Below the pieces are notes generated by a model. The model saw only the letters and a program-made list of their open reading frames with translations, was not told the origin of the DNA and made no database searches. A program made the position numbers and the translations under genes. Shown in pieces: positions 7,909-17,206 of a stretch of 64,000 bases of DNA. The stretch spans positions 294,501 through 358,500 of the forward strand of contig JAUHXU010000001.1 in NCBI GenBank assembly GCA_030426805.1, given 5' to 3'. The DNA is from a bacterium. Lineage in GTDB: Bacteria > Planctomycetota > JAFGQW01. Positions within the stretch are counted from its first letter, which is position 1; each line of letters starts with the position of its first letter.

Positions 7909-9584
7909 TCCCCGATCGCTGCCCAATGCCACTCGCGCACGTCCCAGCCGAACGGCTTGCGCGGATGCAGCACGACGCCCTCCAGCGACCGACGCCACGC
8001 GACCAGGCGCGCCTGCGCCTGGATGAAGAGCGCCGGCTGGTCGTCGTGAATCCGACGGTGCAATTCGCGCTTGAGGGTCGCGCGCCGCGCGTCGTCGAAC
8101 GTGTGGCGGATCGACTCGAGCAACGCGTCGGCCTTCGCGTACCCGCTCAGGTTGAAGTTGCCCGGGCCGGCGACCGCAGCGCTCGAGTGCCAGATCGGAT
8201 ACGGGTCTTCATCGAGGTCGAGCGTGAGCCCGAGGAAGACGCCGTCGAAGTCGAACGCGCGCTTGGCCGCGCTGAAACGGGCCGCCGGCAAGCGGTCCAC
8301 CGTGATCGCGACGCCGATCGCCTTCGCGTTCGTCCGCAGCTGTTCGATCGCCGTCAGTCGGCAGCGCGGCGGTGCGATGATCCGGAGCGCGAGCGGTGCG
8401 CCGCTGCGGTCGAGCACGCCGTCCCGGTCACGGTCGAACCAGCCGGCCTTGCGGAGCGCGACGAGGGCCGCGTCGGGCGAGAAGCCGAGCGGCTGGACGG
8501 TCGGGTCGTATCCCGGCGCGAGCGGCGACTGTTCGCTCGTCGCGACGCGGCCGAGCGACGACGCCTCGACGAGCCCGTCGCGGTCGAGCAGGTGTGCGAG
8601 TGCACGGCGCACCGCACGATCGGCGGTGGGCCCGCGGCGGCAGTTCCACGCGACGAAGCTCACCGACGGTGCGGTGAACGCGGCGAGCCGCAACGCGCCG
8701 TGCGTGTCGGGATCGCAGTGCGCGACCCCGTCGCGGGCGAGGTCGTCGCGCACGGCGGCGCGTTCGACACGTCCGCGGCCGAGGTCGTCGAAGAACGCGG
8801 TCGTCGACAGGCGCGGATGGAAGTCGAGCGCGCCGCGCTTGAGGTCGGCGAGCGACGCTTCCGGGCTCGAATACGTCTTGAAGACGATACCGCCGATCGT
8901 CGGCGGCGTGCGCCACGGGGCGTCGCGCCGCACGAGCCGGATGCGGTTGCCGCGCCACTCGGTGACGCGATACGGCCCGGTGCCGATCGGTGCGCGTCCG
9001 AACGCGACCTCGTCGTCGGGCGATGCGTCGACGAGGCGGTGCTTCGGAAGGATCGCGAAGCCGCGCTCGGCGAGCAGCGCGAACGTCCGATACGTCGCCC
9101 GCTCGAATGCGAAACGGACGCGGTGCTCACCGACGACCTCGCACGTCGCGCCGGCGGCGACGAGCGCGGCCTTGATCGGCGAGCGGCTGCCGTCGCGCAT
9201 CGCGTAGGCGAACGTGAACGCGACGTCGGCGGCCGTGAACGGCTCGCCGTCGTGCCAGGTGACGTCGGTGCGCAGCCCGAACGTCATCGCGGTGTGGTCG
9301 TCGTTCCACGCCCACTCGGTCGCGAGCGACGGGTGGTAGACGCCGACGCGGTCGGCGTCGCGCTCGAACAGGTGGTCGAACACGTAGTCGGCGACGATGT
9401 CCTCGAACGCGTAGCCGCGCGTGTGCGGATTCAGGTCGGTCGGCGGCGCGGGCAACGGGATCCGGACGGCATCGGTGCGGGTGCGCGTGTCGCCGCGGAG
9501 CGGCTGCTCCGGCGCGAACATCGAGCCGGCGATCAGGGCGACCCCGGCGATCGTCATCGAGAGGCCGAGTTGCGTCCGGCGCAT
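7905..9584 (-). CDS. Extracellular solute-binding protein, family 5 (OppA/DppA-like)
   Basis: 559 aa. The signal peptide is MRRTQLGLSMTIAGVALIAGSMFA. The family-5 block DVTWHDGEPFTAADVAFTF (the SBP_bac_5 signature) is near residue 100, and PIGTGPYRV and LAHLLDRDGLV follow in the usual order. There is no lipobox Cys, so it is probably free in the periplasm or held by an uncleaved signal. ATG 9584 is chosen because a GGAGG lies 5 bases before it; the ATG 12 bases upstream has none. It delivers the ligand to the permeases encoded next in the operon. Confidence 0.92.
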   Translation of the reverse strand: MRRTQLGLSMTIAGVALIAGSMFAPEQPLRGDTRTRTDAVRIPLPAPPTDLNPHTRGYAFEDIVADYVFDHLFERDADRVGVYHPSLATEWAWNDDHTAMTFGLRTDVTWHDGEPFTAADVAFTFAYAMRDGSRSPIKAALVAAGATCEVVGEHRVRFAFERATYRTFALLAERGFAILPKHRLVDASPDDEVAFGRAPIGTGPYRVTEWRGNRIRLVRRDAPWRTPPTIGGIVFKTYSSPEASLADLKRGALDFHPRLSTTAFFDDLGRGRVERAAVRDDLARDGVAHCDPDTHGALRLAAFTAPSVSFVAWNCRRGPTADRAVRRALAHLLDRDGLVEASSLGRVATSEQSPLAPGYDPTVQPLGFSPDAALVALRKAGWFDRDRDGVLDRSGAPLALRIIAPPRCRLTAIEQLRTNAKAIGVAITVDRLPAARFSAAKRAFDFDGVFLGLTLDLDEDPYPIWHSSAAVAGPGNFNLSGYAKADALLESIRHTFDDARRATLKRELHRRIHDDQPALFIQAQARLVAWRRSLEGVVLHPRKPFGWDVREWHWAAIGE

Positions 9585-9711
9585 GGCATCCTCCATCGAG
9601 CGGTCCCGAGTCGGGATATCGGCGGATGGAGGCCTCGGGCCTGAGGCGGCGGGCGGCGGGCGGAGCGAGGGTCGTAACCCGCCGCCACGCTATGACTTCG
9701 GAGCGACGTCG

Positions 9712-10095
9712 TCAGGCGAGCGCGATCGCGTCCAGTTCGACCTTCGCGCCCTTGGGCAGCCCGCGCACGGCGACGCACGCCCGGGCGGGCGGCTCGTCGG
9801 GGAAGAACTCGGCGTAGACCGCGTTGACCGCCGCGAAGTCGGCCATGTCGACGAGGTAGACGGTCGTGCGCAGGACGCGGTCGAGACCGCTGCCCGCGCC
9901 GTCGAGCACGACGCGGAGATTCTCGAGCGCGCGGCGCGCCTGGGCCGCGACGTCGTCGCCGCCGACCATCTCGTTCGTCGCCGGATCGAGCGCGATCTGC
10001 CCCGACGCGAAGACGAGTCCGGCGCCGATCGCGGCGTGGCTGTAGGGACCGATCGCCGGCGGCGCGCCGTCGACGCGGATCGCTCGTCGGCTCAT
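9712..10095 (-). CDS. ridA: RidA family enamine/imine deaminase
   Basis: 127 aa, the normal length for RidA (YjgF/UK114). It hydrolyses reactive 2-aminoacrylate-type enamines that leak from PLP enzymes. Visible family signatures are APPAIGPYSHA at the N-terminus, FASGQIALDP, and the C-terminal PARACVAVRGLPKGAKVELDAIA, which includes the catalytic Arg. The ATG overlaps the coaD stop by 4 bases (ATGA), so the two are co-translated. The pairing with coaD has no obvious metabolic logic beyond central metabolism and housekeeping. Confidence 0.92.
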   Translation of the reverse strand: MSRRAIRVDGAPPAIGPYSHAAIGAGLVFASGQIALDPATNEMVGGDDVAAQARRALENLRVVLDGAGSGLDRVLRTTVYLVDMADFAAVNAVYAEFFPDEPPARACVAVRGLPKGAKVELDAIALA

Positions 10096-10595
10096 CCCGC
10101 TCCTCCGTTTCGGCGCTCGGCGGCGCGCGCGACCAGCGCCCGCGCGACGGCCGGCGGCACGTAGTTCGAGATGTCGCCGTCGTTCTTCGCGACGGCCTTG
10201 ATCAGCCGCGAGCTCAGGTAGGAGTAGCAGAGGCTCGGCATCATGAAGACCGTGTCCGCTTCGGGCAGCAGCGACCGGTTCGTCATCGCCATCTGATACT
10301 CGTACTCGAAGTCCGAGACGGTCCGCACCCCGCGGATCATGAAGCCGATCCCGTGCGCCTTCATGTAGTCGACGATCAGGCCGCCGAAGCGGTCGACCGA
10401 GACGGTGTCGCAATCGGCGACCTCGGCGGCGATCAACGACGCGCGCTCTTCGGCGGAGAACCACGGGTGCTTCTCGGCGTTCTCGGCGACCAGCACGGTG
10501 ATGTGGTCGAACAGACCGACAGCCCGGCGGATCAGATCGAGGTGTCCGGAGGTCACCGGGTCGAAGGTCCCGGCGTAGACGGCGCGTCGGCTCAT
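10092..10595 (-). CDS. coaD: Phosphopantetheine adenylyltransferase
   Basis: 167 aa. This is the fourth step of coenzyme A synthesis: ATP plus 4'-phosphopantetheine gives dephospho-CoA. The nucleotidyltransferase motif is YAGTFDPVTSGHLDLI (T/HxGH variant, residues 7-22), followed by the family motif FMIRGVRTVSDFEYEYQMA, and YSYLSSRLIKAVAKNDGDIS near the end. ATG 10595 is used because the fold begins there; the frame is open for 11 further residues upstream. Length and motifs are normal. Confidence 0.95.
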   Translation of the reverse strand: MSRRAVYAGTFDPVTSGHLDLIRRAVGLFDHITVLVAENAEKHPWFSAEERASLIAAEVADCDTVSVDRFGGLIVDYMKAHGIGFMIRGVRTVSDFEYEYQMAMTNRSLLPEADTVFMMPSLCYSYLSSRLIKAVAKNDGDISNYVPPAVARALVARAAERRNGGAG

Positions 10596-10849
10596 GGTCA
10601 CCAGGGTAGCGCCAATGCAGGCGTACATAAAGCGGGCCTCGTCCGCATGCCCGGCCGAGGCCCCCTACGAAGGAAGAGGTAGAAAGGAGAATCTCTTGGT
10701 TGTTCTGGTTTGGTGCCGGCTCTCTCCTGCCAGCACCCGGGTAGTGAGGGCTGGCGGGGGGATTGTTACCTGAATCCGAGTTTTTTTCGCGCCACCGCGG
10801 GGCGGGGTTGTCCGGATGCGGGACGACTGGTACAAGCAATCATTACTCC
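10596..10849. other. Divergent intergenic region with hairpin
   Basis: A 254-bp gap between coaD (minus) and the glycosyltransferase gene (plus), so promoters for both directions should lie here, though no convincing -35/-10 pair is visible. A stem-loop of 8 bp (10713-10720 with 10729-10736, one G-T pair) carries a loop that reads AGGAGAGA on the minus strand. A run of seven T begins near 10791. Purine-rich stretches around 10670-10690 have no evident function. Confidence 0.45.
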
Positions 10850-13177
10850 ATGACTGACAACGACTTGAACGGGATGCGACCGGCCGGTGGCCAGCGCGCG
10901 ATCCGCGCCGCCGCCGGGCTCGGCATCGCGATCGCCGCCGGCTGGCTCCCGTACGCGATTGTCGATCTGGGACTCCGGGAATGGGCCTCCGAGCGACTCG
11001 GACCAGCGGGCACCGATCGGCTCTCGGTCGCACTCCCGGTGGCGTGCGTCGTCGCGGTCTTCGCGTGGTTCGTCCGACGGCGCCTCGTCGGCCCGGCCGC
11101 GCTCGCGGTGGCCGCCGGTCTCGCGTGGGTCTTCGCGCCGCTGTCCACCGACGGCGCCGCGCTGACCGCCACCTGCGCGCTTCGCCTCGTCGGCGCGTGG
11201 CTCGTCTTCGGCGCGCTCGCGCCGCGCCGTCGCGACGCCCCGATCGGCCGCCGCCTGTGCGCGATCGGGCCGGTGCGGTTCGGCGCCGCACTGTTCACGG
11301 TGTCGCTCGCGATCAACGTGTTCGTCGCGTGGTGGGTGTTCGGGCTCCGCCCGTCGATCATCGACACGATCGACCAGGTCTTTCAGGCGCGGACGTTCGC
11401 CGGCGGCACGCTGACCGCGCCGGCGCCGCCGGTGCCGCGCGCGTTCGAGTTCCTCTACATGATCGTGCGCGACGGCCGCTGGTATTCGCACTACCCGCCC
11501 GGCCACCCGCTGACGCTCGCGCTCGGCGTCGCGTGGGGCGCGACGTGGCTCGTCGGACCCCTGCTCGGCGCGCTGCTCCCGCTACTCGTGTGGCGGATCG
11601 GCACGAGCGGCTGGGGGGCGCGCACCGGCCGCATCGCCGGCGTGCTGGCGCTCGCCGCGCCGTACGGCCACCTGATGGCCGGCAGCCACATGTCGCACAC
11701 GACGTGCGCGACCGCGCTCGCGCTCGGCACGTGGGGGCTCGTCCGCGTGTGGCGCGGCGCCGGTCCGCTCGCCGGGATCGCGGTCGGGGCCGGGTTCGGC
11801 CACGCGTTGTGGACCCGCCCCTACCCGGCCCTCGCGCTCTCGGTCACCGCCGCGGTCGTGACGCTCGCGTGCGCGACCAGTCGACGCCGGATCCGGATCG
11901 CGGCGATCGCCACCGCCGTCGCGGTCGCCGCGATACCCGTCGGCCTCCTGCTCGCCTACAACGACGCGACGAACGGCCATCCGCTCGTCTTCGGCTACAA
12001 CGTCACGCAGGGGCCGCTCCACGCGCTCGGCTTCGGCGAGCGGACGATGAACGCGCTCGTTCGCGACTACACGTGGCGCAGCGCGATCGAGCAGACCGGC
12101 TACCACCTCGGTGGCCTGAACGCATTCGCGCTCGGCACGCTCGTCCCGGCGCTGGCGCTCGCACCGTGGGCGTTGCTCGCTCGCCGCCGCCACCCGTTCG
12201 ACGTCCCGCTCGCGCTGCTCGCCGCGACGCCGTGCATCGCGTTCTTCTTCTACCCGTTCACCGACATGGTGCTCGGGCCGCGGCTCGTCTTCGCGACGAT
12301 GCCGTTCCTGTGCGTGCTCGTCGCCCGCGCGCTCGTACGCATCGGGCGGGTGCCCGCCCGACCGCGGCTCAGCGCCCCACCGGCGCTGCTCGCGCTGCTG
12401 GCGCTCACCGCGTTGCCGGACCTCATCGGCGCGGCGTGGTTCAACCGGCGCCTGCACCACGACACGCCGACCGCGATCGCCGCGTTCGTCCGCGAGCAAC
12501 GCGTCGGCGACGCGCTCGTGATCTGCGACGCGCGGACGTTCGAGTGCTACGGCTTCGGTGCGACCGATCCGCGGCTCGGGCCGGGTCGACCGATCTTCGC
12601 ACGCGACCGCCACGCGGTCGGACTCGCGCGCCATTTCCCCGACCGCGAGACGCTGTTCATCGAGCGCGACGACGACGGTCGTCTGCGGTGCACGACGTTC
12701 ACGGTCGCCGACGACCTGTTCGCTCGCGTCGCCCGCGACGATCGCGTCGAAACGGCCGGCCTCGACACGGCCACGCGGACCCTGTCCGTGCCGCGGCTCG
12801 CGATCGACGACGAGGAGCACGACCTGCTGTTCGGCTTCTCGACGCCCGCACACGGCCGCTTCGCGATCGACGCCGCGCCCGACACCCACCTGCGCTTGAG
12901 CGCGATCGTACATCCGGACGCGTGGCCGGCGGGATCCGACGGCGTCACGTTCCGGGTTCGCGTGCAGCAAGGCGCCGACGCGCCGGTCACCGTGTTCGAC
13001 GAACACGTCGGCCCGCGCGACGCGCAGGTGCGGTTGCTCGACCGCGAGATCCGGCTGCCGCTCGCGCCGGGCCCTGCGACGCTGTGGATCGAGGCACTTC
13101 CGGGACCGGCGGGCGACGCGACCGGCGACGTCTTCGCGATCTCGACGCCGTGCCTCGTGACGAGGCGGCCGCGGTGA
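10850..13177 (+). CDS. Polytopic membrane glycosyltransferase (GT-C/ArnT-like)
   Basis: 775 aa with 10 or more hydrophobic segments in the first 560 residues and a soluble, beta-rich C-terminal domain of about 210 residues. The loop after the first helices contains SIIDTIDQVFQARTFAGG and the later SHYPPGHPLTLALG, the arrangement of acidic motif plus PPG(H/Y)P found in family 39/83-like lipid-sugar transferases (GT-C fold). It probably moves a sugar from a polyprenyl-phosphate donor on the outer face of the inner membrane; acceptor unknown. ATG 10850 is chosen; longer frames exist upstream but lack a plausible ribosome site. The stop overlaps the next start as GTGA. Confidence 0.75.
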   Translation: MTDNDLNGMRPAGGQRAIRAAAGLGIAIAAGWLPYAIVDLGLREWASERLGPAGTDRLSVALPVACVVAVFAWFVRRRLVGPAALAVAAGLAWVFAPLSTDGAALTATCALRLVGAWLVFGALAPRRRDAPIGRRLCAIGPVRFGAALFTVSLAINVFVAWWVFGLRPSIIDTIDQVFQARTFAGGTLTAPAPPVPRAFEFLYMIVRDGRWYSHYPPGHPLTLALGVAWGATWLVGPLLGALLPLLVWRIGTSGWGARTGRIAGVLALAAPYGHLMAGSHMSHTTCATALALGTWGLVRVWRGAGPLAGIAVGAGFGHALWTRPYPALALSVTAAVVTLACATSRRRIRIAAIATAVAVAAIPVGLLLAYNDATNGHPLVFGYNVTQGPLHALGFGERTMNALVRDYTWRSAIEQTGYHLGGLNAFALGTLVPALALAPWALLARRRHPFDVPLALLAATPCIAFFFYPFTDMVLGPRLVFATMPFLCVLVARALVRIGRVPARPRLSAPPALLALLALTALPDLIGAAWFNRRLHHDTPTAIAAFVREQRVGDALVICDARTFECYGFGATDPRLGPGRPIFARDRHAVGLARHFPDRETLFIERDDDGRLRCTTFTVADDLFARVARDDRVETAGLDTATRTLSVPRLAIDDEEHDLLFGFSTPAHGRFAIDAAPDTHLRLSAIVHPDAWPAGSDGVTFRVRVQQGADAPVTVFDEHVGPRDAQVRLLDREIRLPLAPGPATLWIEALPGPAGDATGDVFAISTPCLVTRRPR

Positions 13178-15513
13178 GGCCGGCGATCCGCGTCGCGATC
13201 GGCATCGGCTTGCCGGTCGTGTTCTGGTTCGGGTTCTTCGCGACGACGCGACTCGTCCCGGACGAACCGACCGCGCGCGCACCGGTCAACTTCGTGCACT
13301 ACGACATCTACCAGCTCTACTACCCGTCGCTCGACCGCTACTTCGACGAACTGGCACACGGCCGCGTGCCGCTGTGGGACCCCGACCGGGCGGTCGGCTA
13401 CCCGGCGATGGGCTCGCACCTCTTCGGGATCTTCTACCCGTTGAACGCGGCGTTCCTGTTCACGTCGGTCGGCGTCGGCCTGTCGATCACGTGCTTGCTG
13501 CACTTCCTGCTCGCGATCTGGGGCACGACGCGACTCGCGCGCGGCATGCGGATCGGTCGGTTCGGCGCGGCGGTCGCGGGCGTCGGCTACGCGTTCTCCG
13601 GCTTCCTCGTGATGTCGCTGTGGCACCCGTCGCTGTTCAACGCCGTCGCGACCGCCCCGCTGGTCGCCGCGATCGGCGACCGATGGGCGCGCAAGGGCGG
13701 CCTCGGCCGCGCGGCGACGTTCGGCGTCGCGGTCGGCGTGCAATTCCTCGCCGGCTACGCGCAGGGCACGTTCTTTCTGCTCTACGCGCTCACACCGTGG
13801 CTCGCGTTCCGGGCGATCCGGCGTGCCGGCGTCGCCGGCACGTTGCGTGGCCGTGTGCCACAAGCGATCGTCGCGGGCGCGCTCGCCGTCGCGACGTCGG
13901 CCGTCGTCGTGCTGCCGGCGCGCGACGTCGCCGCACGGAGCATCCGGCCCCCCGCCCGGCTCGCGCTCGATCAGGTCCACCCGGCCGGCCCGCTCACCCC
14001 GAACGCGTGGGCGGCGAGCGTGCTCGATCCGCGCCGCGGGATCCCGGGGCCGGACGCGAGCGCGGAGGCACCCGCGCACTACTACTTCCGCGGCTTCCCG
14101 TATGTGGGCCTCGTCGTGCTGTTGCTCGCGCTCGCGGCGCCGTCGCTCTCGCGCCGACGCGTGCTCGCGTTCGCGCTGCTCGGCACCGCGGCGATCGCGA
14201 TCGGGCTCGCGTTCGGCAGTGCGGGCAAGCTGTTTCCGACCGCGCACGCCCTCGTCCCGACGCTCGATTGGTTTCGCTTCCCGCGGCGATTCCTCGCGAT
14301 CGCGGCGATCGCGATCGCGCTCGCGTGCGGCCTCGCGGCCGACGGGCTGCGGCGGCGGTCCACCCGTCGCGTCGCCGGGCTCGGCTCGCTCGCGGCAGTC
14401 GCACTGGCGTTGTCGGCGCTCGCTGCGAGCGTCCAAGCACCGCCCGGTCTGTGGCCGATCGTCGCCGGGGTCGGCGCCGCGACCGTCGCGCTCGCGGCCG
14501 CCGTGCGTGCGGAGCGCCGCGCGGTCGCGACCGCCGGTGCGATCGCACTCGTGACCGCGATCGCCGCCGACGCGTTTCACCGGCACACGAACTGGGTGCT
14601 CCACCCGTCGGCCGATCCGGCGCCGTTTTCCGAACTCGAGGAGGAGCGCGCGTTCCTGCGCGAAAACGCCGGGCTCGACCGCGTCTACCTGCAGCGCTAC
14701 GGCGGCAAGGTGCGCACCTACCTGCCGGCGAAGGCCGGATTGATCGACGGCTACGCGACGTGCCACGACTACGAAGCGCTGACGCTCGTGCGGTACGAGC
14801 GCTTCCTCGCGACGATCCGCGACGGGTCGCCGGACACCGCGCTCGGATTCGCCGGCAATCAGCCGCTCTTCCTCACGGCGCACATGTACGCGAACTCGCG
14901 ACTGATGGACTGGATGGGGGTTCGCTACTTCGTCGTCGAGAAGGGCAACTGGCGCGAGACCGAAGTCGCGTCGCTGCCGGCGAAGGACGGCGACGGCACG
15001 CTGCTGCGACGCGTGTTCACCGGCCCGATCGCGAGCGTCTTCGAGAACCCGCACCGACTGCCGCGCGCACGGTTCGTCGACCGGGTCCGGGTCGTCCCGA
15101 ACGAGTCGGGCGTCATCCCGGCGATGCTCGACCCGACCCTCGCCCCCCACACGACCGCGGTGCTCGAGTCGCCGCTGCCGCTCCCCGAGCCGACCGGCGC
15201 CGCATCCAGCGCCACGTGCCGCATCGTCGACTACGCGCCGTCGCGGGTCGTGATCGACGTGGAATGCGGAGCGCCCGGCGTCGTCGTCCTGACCGACCAG
15301 TTCGATCCCGGCTGGCGAGCGACGTTGGACGGCGAGCATGCGTCGATCGTCCGCGCGGACTACCTGTTCCGCGGCGTCCGCATCCCCGAGGCCGGTCGCC
15401 ACCGCATCGAGATGACGTACGCGCCGACCTCGTTCCGACTCGGCGCCTGGCTCGGCGCGTTCGGTCTCGTCGGCTGGGTCGTCGCGCTGGCGATCGGCCG
15501 CCGACGGCGCTGA
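13174..15513 (+). CDS. YfhO-like polytopic membrane protein
   Basis: 779 aa, GTG start overlapping the previous stop by 4 bases. The N-terminal YDIYQLYYPSLDRYFDELAH and VPLWDPDRAVGYPAMG are hallmarks of the YfhO family (normally PLWNPYxFxGYP), followed by about 11 membrane segments. The C-terminal extracytoplasmic part contains LTDQFDPGWRATLDG and VRIPEAGRHRIEMTY, also typical of YfhO. YfhO proteins are GT-C-like and implicated in glycosylation of lipoteichoic acid or other envelope polymers. Translational coupling with the upstream glycosyltransferase suggests they act on the same polymer or lipid-linked sugar. Specific substrate unknown. Confidence 0.82.
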   Translation: MRPAIRVAIGIGLPVVFWFGFFATTRLVPDEPTARAPVNFVHYDIYQLYYPSLDRYFDELAHGRVPLWDPDRAVGYPAMGSHLFGIFYPLNAAFLFTSVGVGLSITCLLHFLLAIWGTTRLARGMRIGRFGAAVAGVGYAFSGFLVMSLWHPSLFNAVATAPLVAAIGDRWARKGGLGRAATFGVAVGVQFLAGYAQGTFFLLYALTPWLAFRAIRRAGVAGTLRGRVPQAIVAGALAVATSAVVVLPARDVAARSIRPPARLALDQVHPAGPLTPNAWAASVLDPRRGIPGPDASAEAPAHYYFRGFPYVGLVVLLLALAAPSLSRRRVLAFALLGTAAIAIGLAFGSAGKLFPTAHALVPTLDWFRFPRRFLAIAAIAIALACGLAADGLRRRSTRRVAGLGSLAAVALALSALAASVQAPPGLWPIVAGVGAATVALAAAVRAERRAVATAGAIALVTAIAADAFHRHTNWVLHPSADPAPFSELEEERAFLRENAGLDRVYLQRYGGKVRTYLPAKAGLIDGYATCHDYEALTLVRYERFLATIRDGSPDTALGFAGNQPLFLTAHMYANSRLMDWMGVRYFVVEKGNWRETEVASLPAKDGDGTLLRRVFTGPIASVFENPHRLPRARFVDRVRVVPNESGVIPAMLDPTLAPHTTAVLESPLPLPEPTGAASSATCRIVDYAPSRVVIDVECGAPGVVVLTDQFDPGWRATLDGEHASIVRADYLFRGVRIPEAGRHRIEMTYAPTSFRLGAWLGAFGLVGWVVALAIGRRRR

Positions 15514-15516
15514 CGA

Positions 15517-16719
15517 CTACAGGTCGAGGATGTCGCGGCGCGCCTCGCGGCCGATCTCGCCTTCGGGGTCGAGTTCGACGGCCTTCTTGAGGTGGTGCAG
15601 CGCCTCGTCGTTCATGCCCTCTTTGCGGTAGCAATGGCCGATGATGCGGTGCAGGCCGGCGTCGTGCGGCGTGATGCTGATCCAGTCCTTGAGCACCTCG
15701 ACGGCCTTGAGGTATTGGCTCTCCTGGATGTAGAGGCGGAAGAGGCCTTCGAGCGCCGACAGGTAGGACGGATCGGCGTCGCGCGCACGAGCGTAGTAGT
15801 CGAGCGCGTCCTCGGCCTTGCCCATCTCCTCGTAGGCGAGCCCGATGTTGTAGAGCGCTTCGCGGCGCTCGGGGCTGAACTCGAGGCTGCGGCGCCAGCA
15901 GCGAATCGCGTCGCGGTAGGTCTGCAGGCCCGCGTAGCTGAGGCCCATCTCGAAGTAGACCTCGCCGAGGCCGCACCGGTCGATCATCGTCGACGCGGCG
16001 CGCTCGTAGCACTCGATCGCGTCTTCGAGGTCGCCGCGCGCCCGCAGCAGGTAGCCCAAGTTGCGATGACCGCGACCGAGGCACGGGTCGATCTCGACGG
16101 CGCGCCGGTAGTGCGGAATCTTCTCGTCGATCTCGCCGGCGCGACGCAGGCCGCGAACCAGTTCGCGGAAGCTGTCGAGGCTCGGCGTGACCGGCGTTTC
16201 GAGTCGGTATGCGTGGTAGGAGCGCGGCTCCGGCTGTTCGAGTTCGGCGATCTCGGTGAACCACTCGTAGAGCCGACGGTGCACCGAGTGGATCTTGTCG
16301 AGCGGGAACGGGCCTTCGTCGCCCTCGTCGCGGCGGATCGTGATCCGACGCGGGCTCGCGCTGACCTCGCCCTGCGTGTCGCGAATGCTGACGCGCAGCC
16401 GGACGGCATCGCCGCCCTCGTCGAGCGTCATCGAGCCGGTCACGTGGAAGCGGATCGCATCGACGTCCGGTGCCGGCACGCGACCGCGGGGCCCGCGGAT
16501 CTCCTTGGCGTGCAGCACGGGGTCGAAGTAGAGCCCCCGCTCGCCGAGGTCGAGGAGCTCCTCGACACCGTAGTGGATCATGTGCTCGAGATCGGCGACG
16601 TCGACGTCGCCGTCCGGGCGCTTCCACGGGAAGAAGACGAATTGCGGTTCCACAGCGGTTCCCCCCACCCAAGGGTCAGCGTCTGCATTCGTTCCAGCGC
16701 CGTCGACGCGGCGGTCCAC
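15517..16719 (-). CDS. TPR-repeat protein with unknown N-terminal domain
   Basis: 400 aa. The first 170 residues form a domain I do not recognise, containing FVFFPWKRPDGD and beta-rich text with a Lys/Arg-rich patch. From about residue 210 there are about six tetratricopeptide repeats (for example RGHRNLGYLLRARGDLEDAI, ALYNIGLAYEEMGKAEDALD, GLHRIIGHCYRKEGMNDEAL). GTG 16719 is chosen because an AGGAGGAGG sequence ends 6 bases before it; the frame is open to a GTG at 16749. No signal peptide is seen, so it is likely cytoplasmic. It ends 3 bases from the convergent YfhO-like gene. Protein-interaction scaffold by family; role unknown. Confidence 0.78.
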   Translation of the reverse strand: MDRRVDGAGTNADADPWVGGTAVEPQFVFFPWKRPDGDVDVADLEHMIHYGVEELLDLGERGLYFDPVLHAKEIRGPRGRVPAPDVDAIRFHVTGSMTLDEGGDAVRLRVSIRDTQGEVSASPRRITIRRDEGDEGPFPLDKIHSVHRRLYEWFTEIAELEQPEPRSYHAYRLETPVTPSLDSFRELVRGLRRAGEIDEKIPHYRRAVEIDPCLGRGHRNLGYLLRARGDLEDAIECYERAASTMIDRCGLGEVYFEMGLSYAGLQTYRDAIRCWRRSLEFSPERREALYNIGLAYEEMGKAEDALDYYARARDADPSYLSALEGLFRLYIQESQYLKAVEVLKDWISITPHDAGLHRIIGHCYRKEGMNDEALHHLKKAVELDPEGEIGREARRDILDL

Positions 16720-17019
16720 GGCCTGCCTCCTCCTATCGGCATCCGGCACCGCTCGTCTTGCCGCGGTGGCCGGCCGCCGGCGGAGCGACGCCGTAACCGC
16801 TTTGCCGATCCGGGGAACTGCGGATCGGTCCCGCGCGGCTTCTCCGGGAGATGGCCGCGGCGACCGTCGCGAGGCGGGTTGTCGGCGGTCGGGATCGAAA
16901 TCGGTTGATTTCCATCCGCCGCGGTGTCACCAAGGATTGCTACAGAGCAGATCGGGCCGTCGGGGACCTCCCCGCGACCCGGTGCTGAACGGCCCGCTCG
17001 CGGGTCGTCGCTCTTCGGG
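16720..17019. other. Intergenic region upstream of tRNA-Gly
   Basis: 300 bp between the divergent TPR gene and tRNA-Gly. It should contain promoters for both. I see no ORF with coding character, no repeat shared with other parts of the window and no confident -10/-35 pair; a somewhat AT-richer patch lies around 16893-16950. Confidence 0.4.
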
Positions 17020-17094
17020 GCGGGTGTAGCTCAGTGGTAGAGCACGACGTTGCCATCGTCGGTGTCGTGAGTTCGACTCTCATCACCCGCTCCA
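17020..17094 (+). tRNA. tRNA-Gly (GCC)
   Basis: A complete cloverleaf of 75 nt: 7-bp acceptor (GCGGGTG with CACCCGC), D arm GCTC/GAGC, anticodon stem CGACG/CGTCG with loop TTGCCAT (anticodon GCC), T arm GTGAG/CTCAT with TTCGACT, and an encoded CCA end. A run of T follows at 17096-17101 and may terminate it. The trigger-factor gene starts 112 bases downstream. Confidence 0.97.
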
Positions 17095-17206
17095 CTTTTT
17101 TGTACCCGATTCCCGTGAGTGGATCGGGCACGTAGGCATCGCCCTCGCCGTTCGACCGGGGGGAGTTCCCTCCGGCGTCGGCCGCGCCCAAGCAGGGAAC
17201 ACGCTC

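Noticed and set aside
7905..7998. Longer OppB-like start at 7998
   Set aside because: ATG 7908 gives the four-base overlap seen throughout the operon and places the first helix correctly.
10760..10800. Intrinsic terminator with T7 run near 10791
   Set aside because: The preceding stem is only 5 bp and no plus-strand gene ends upstream of it.
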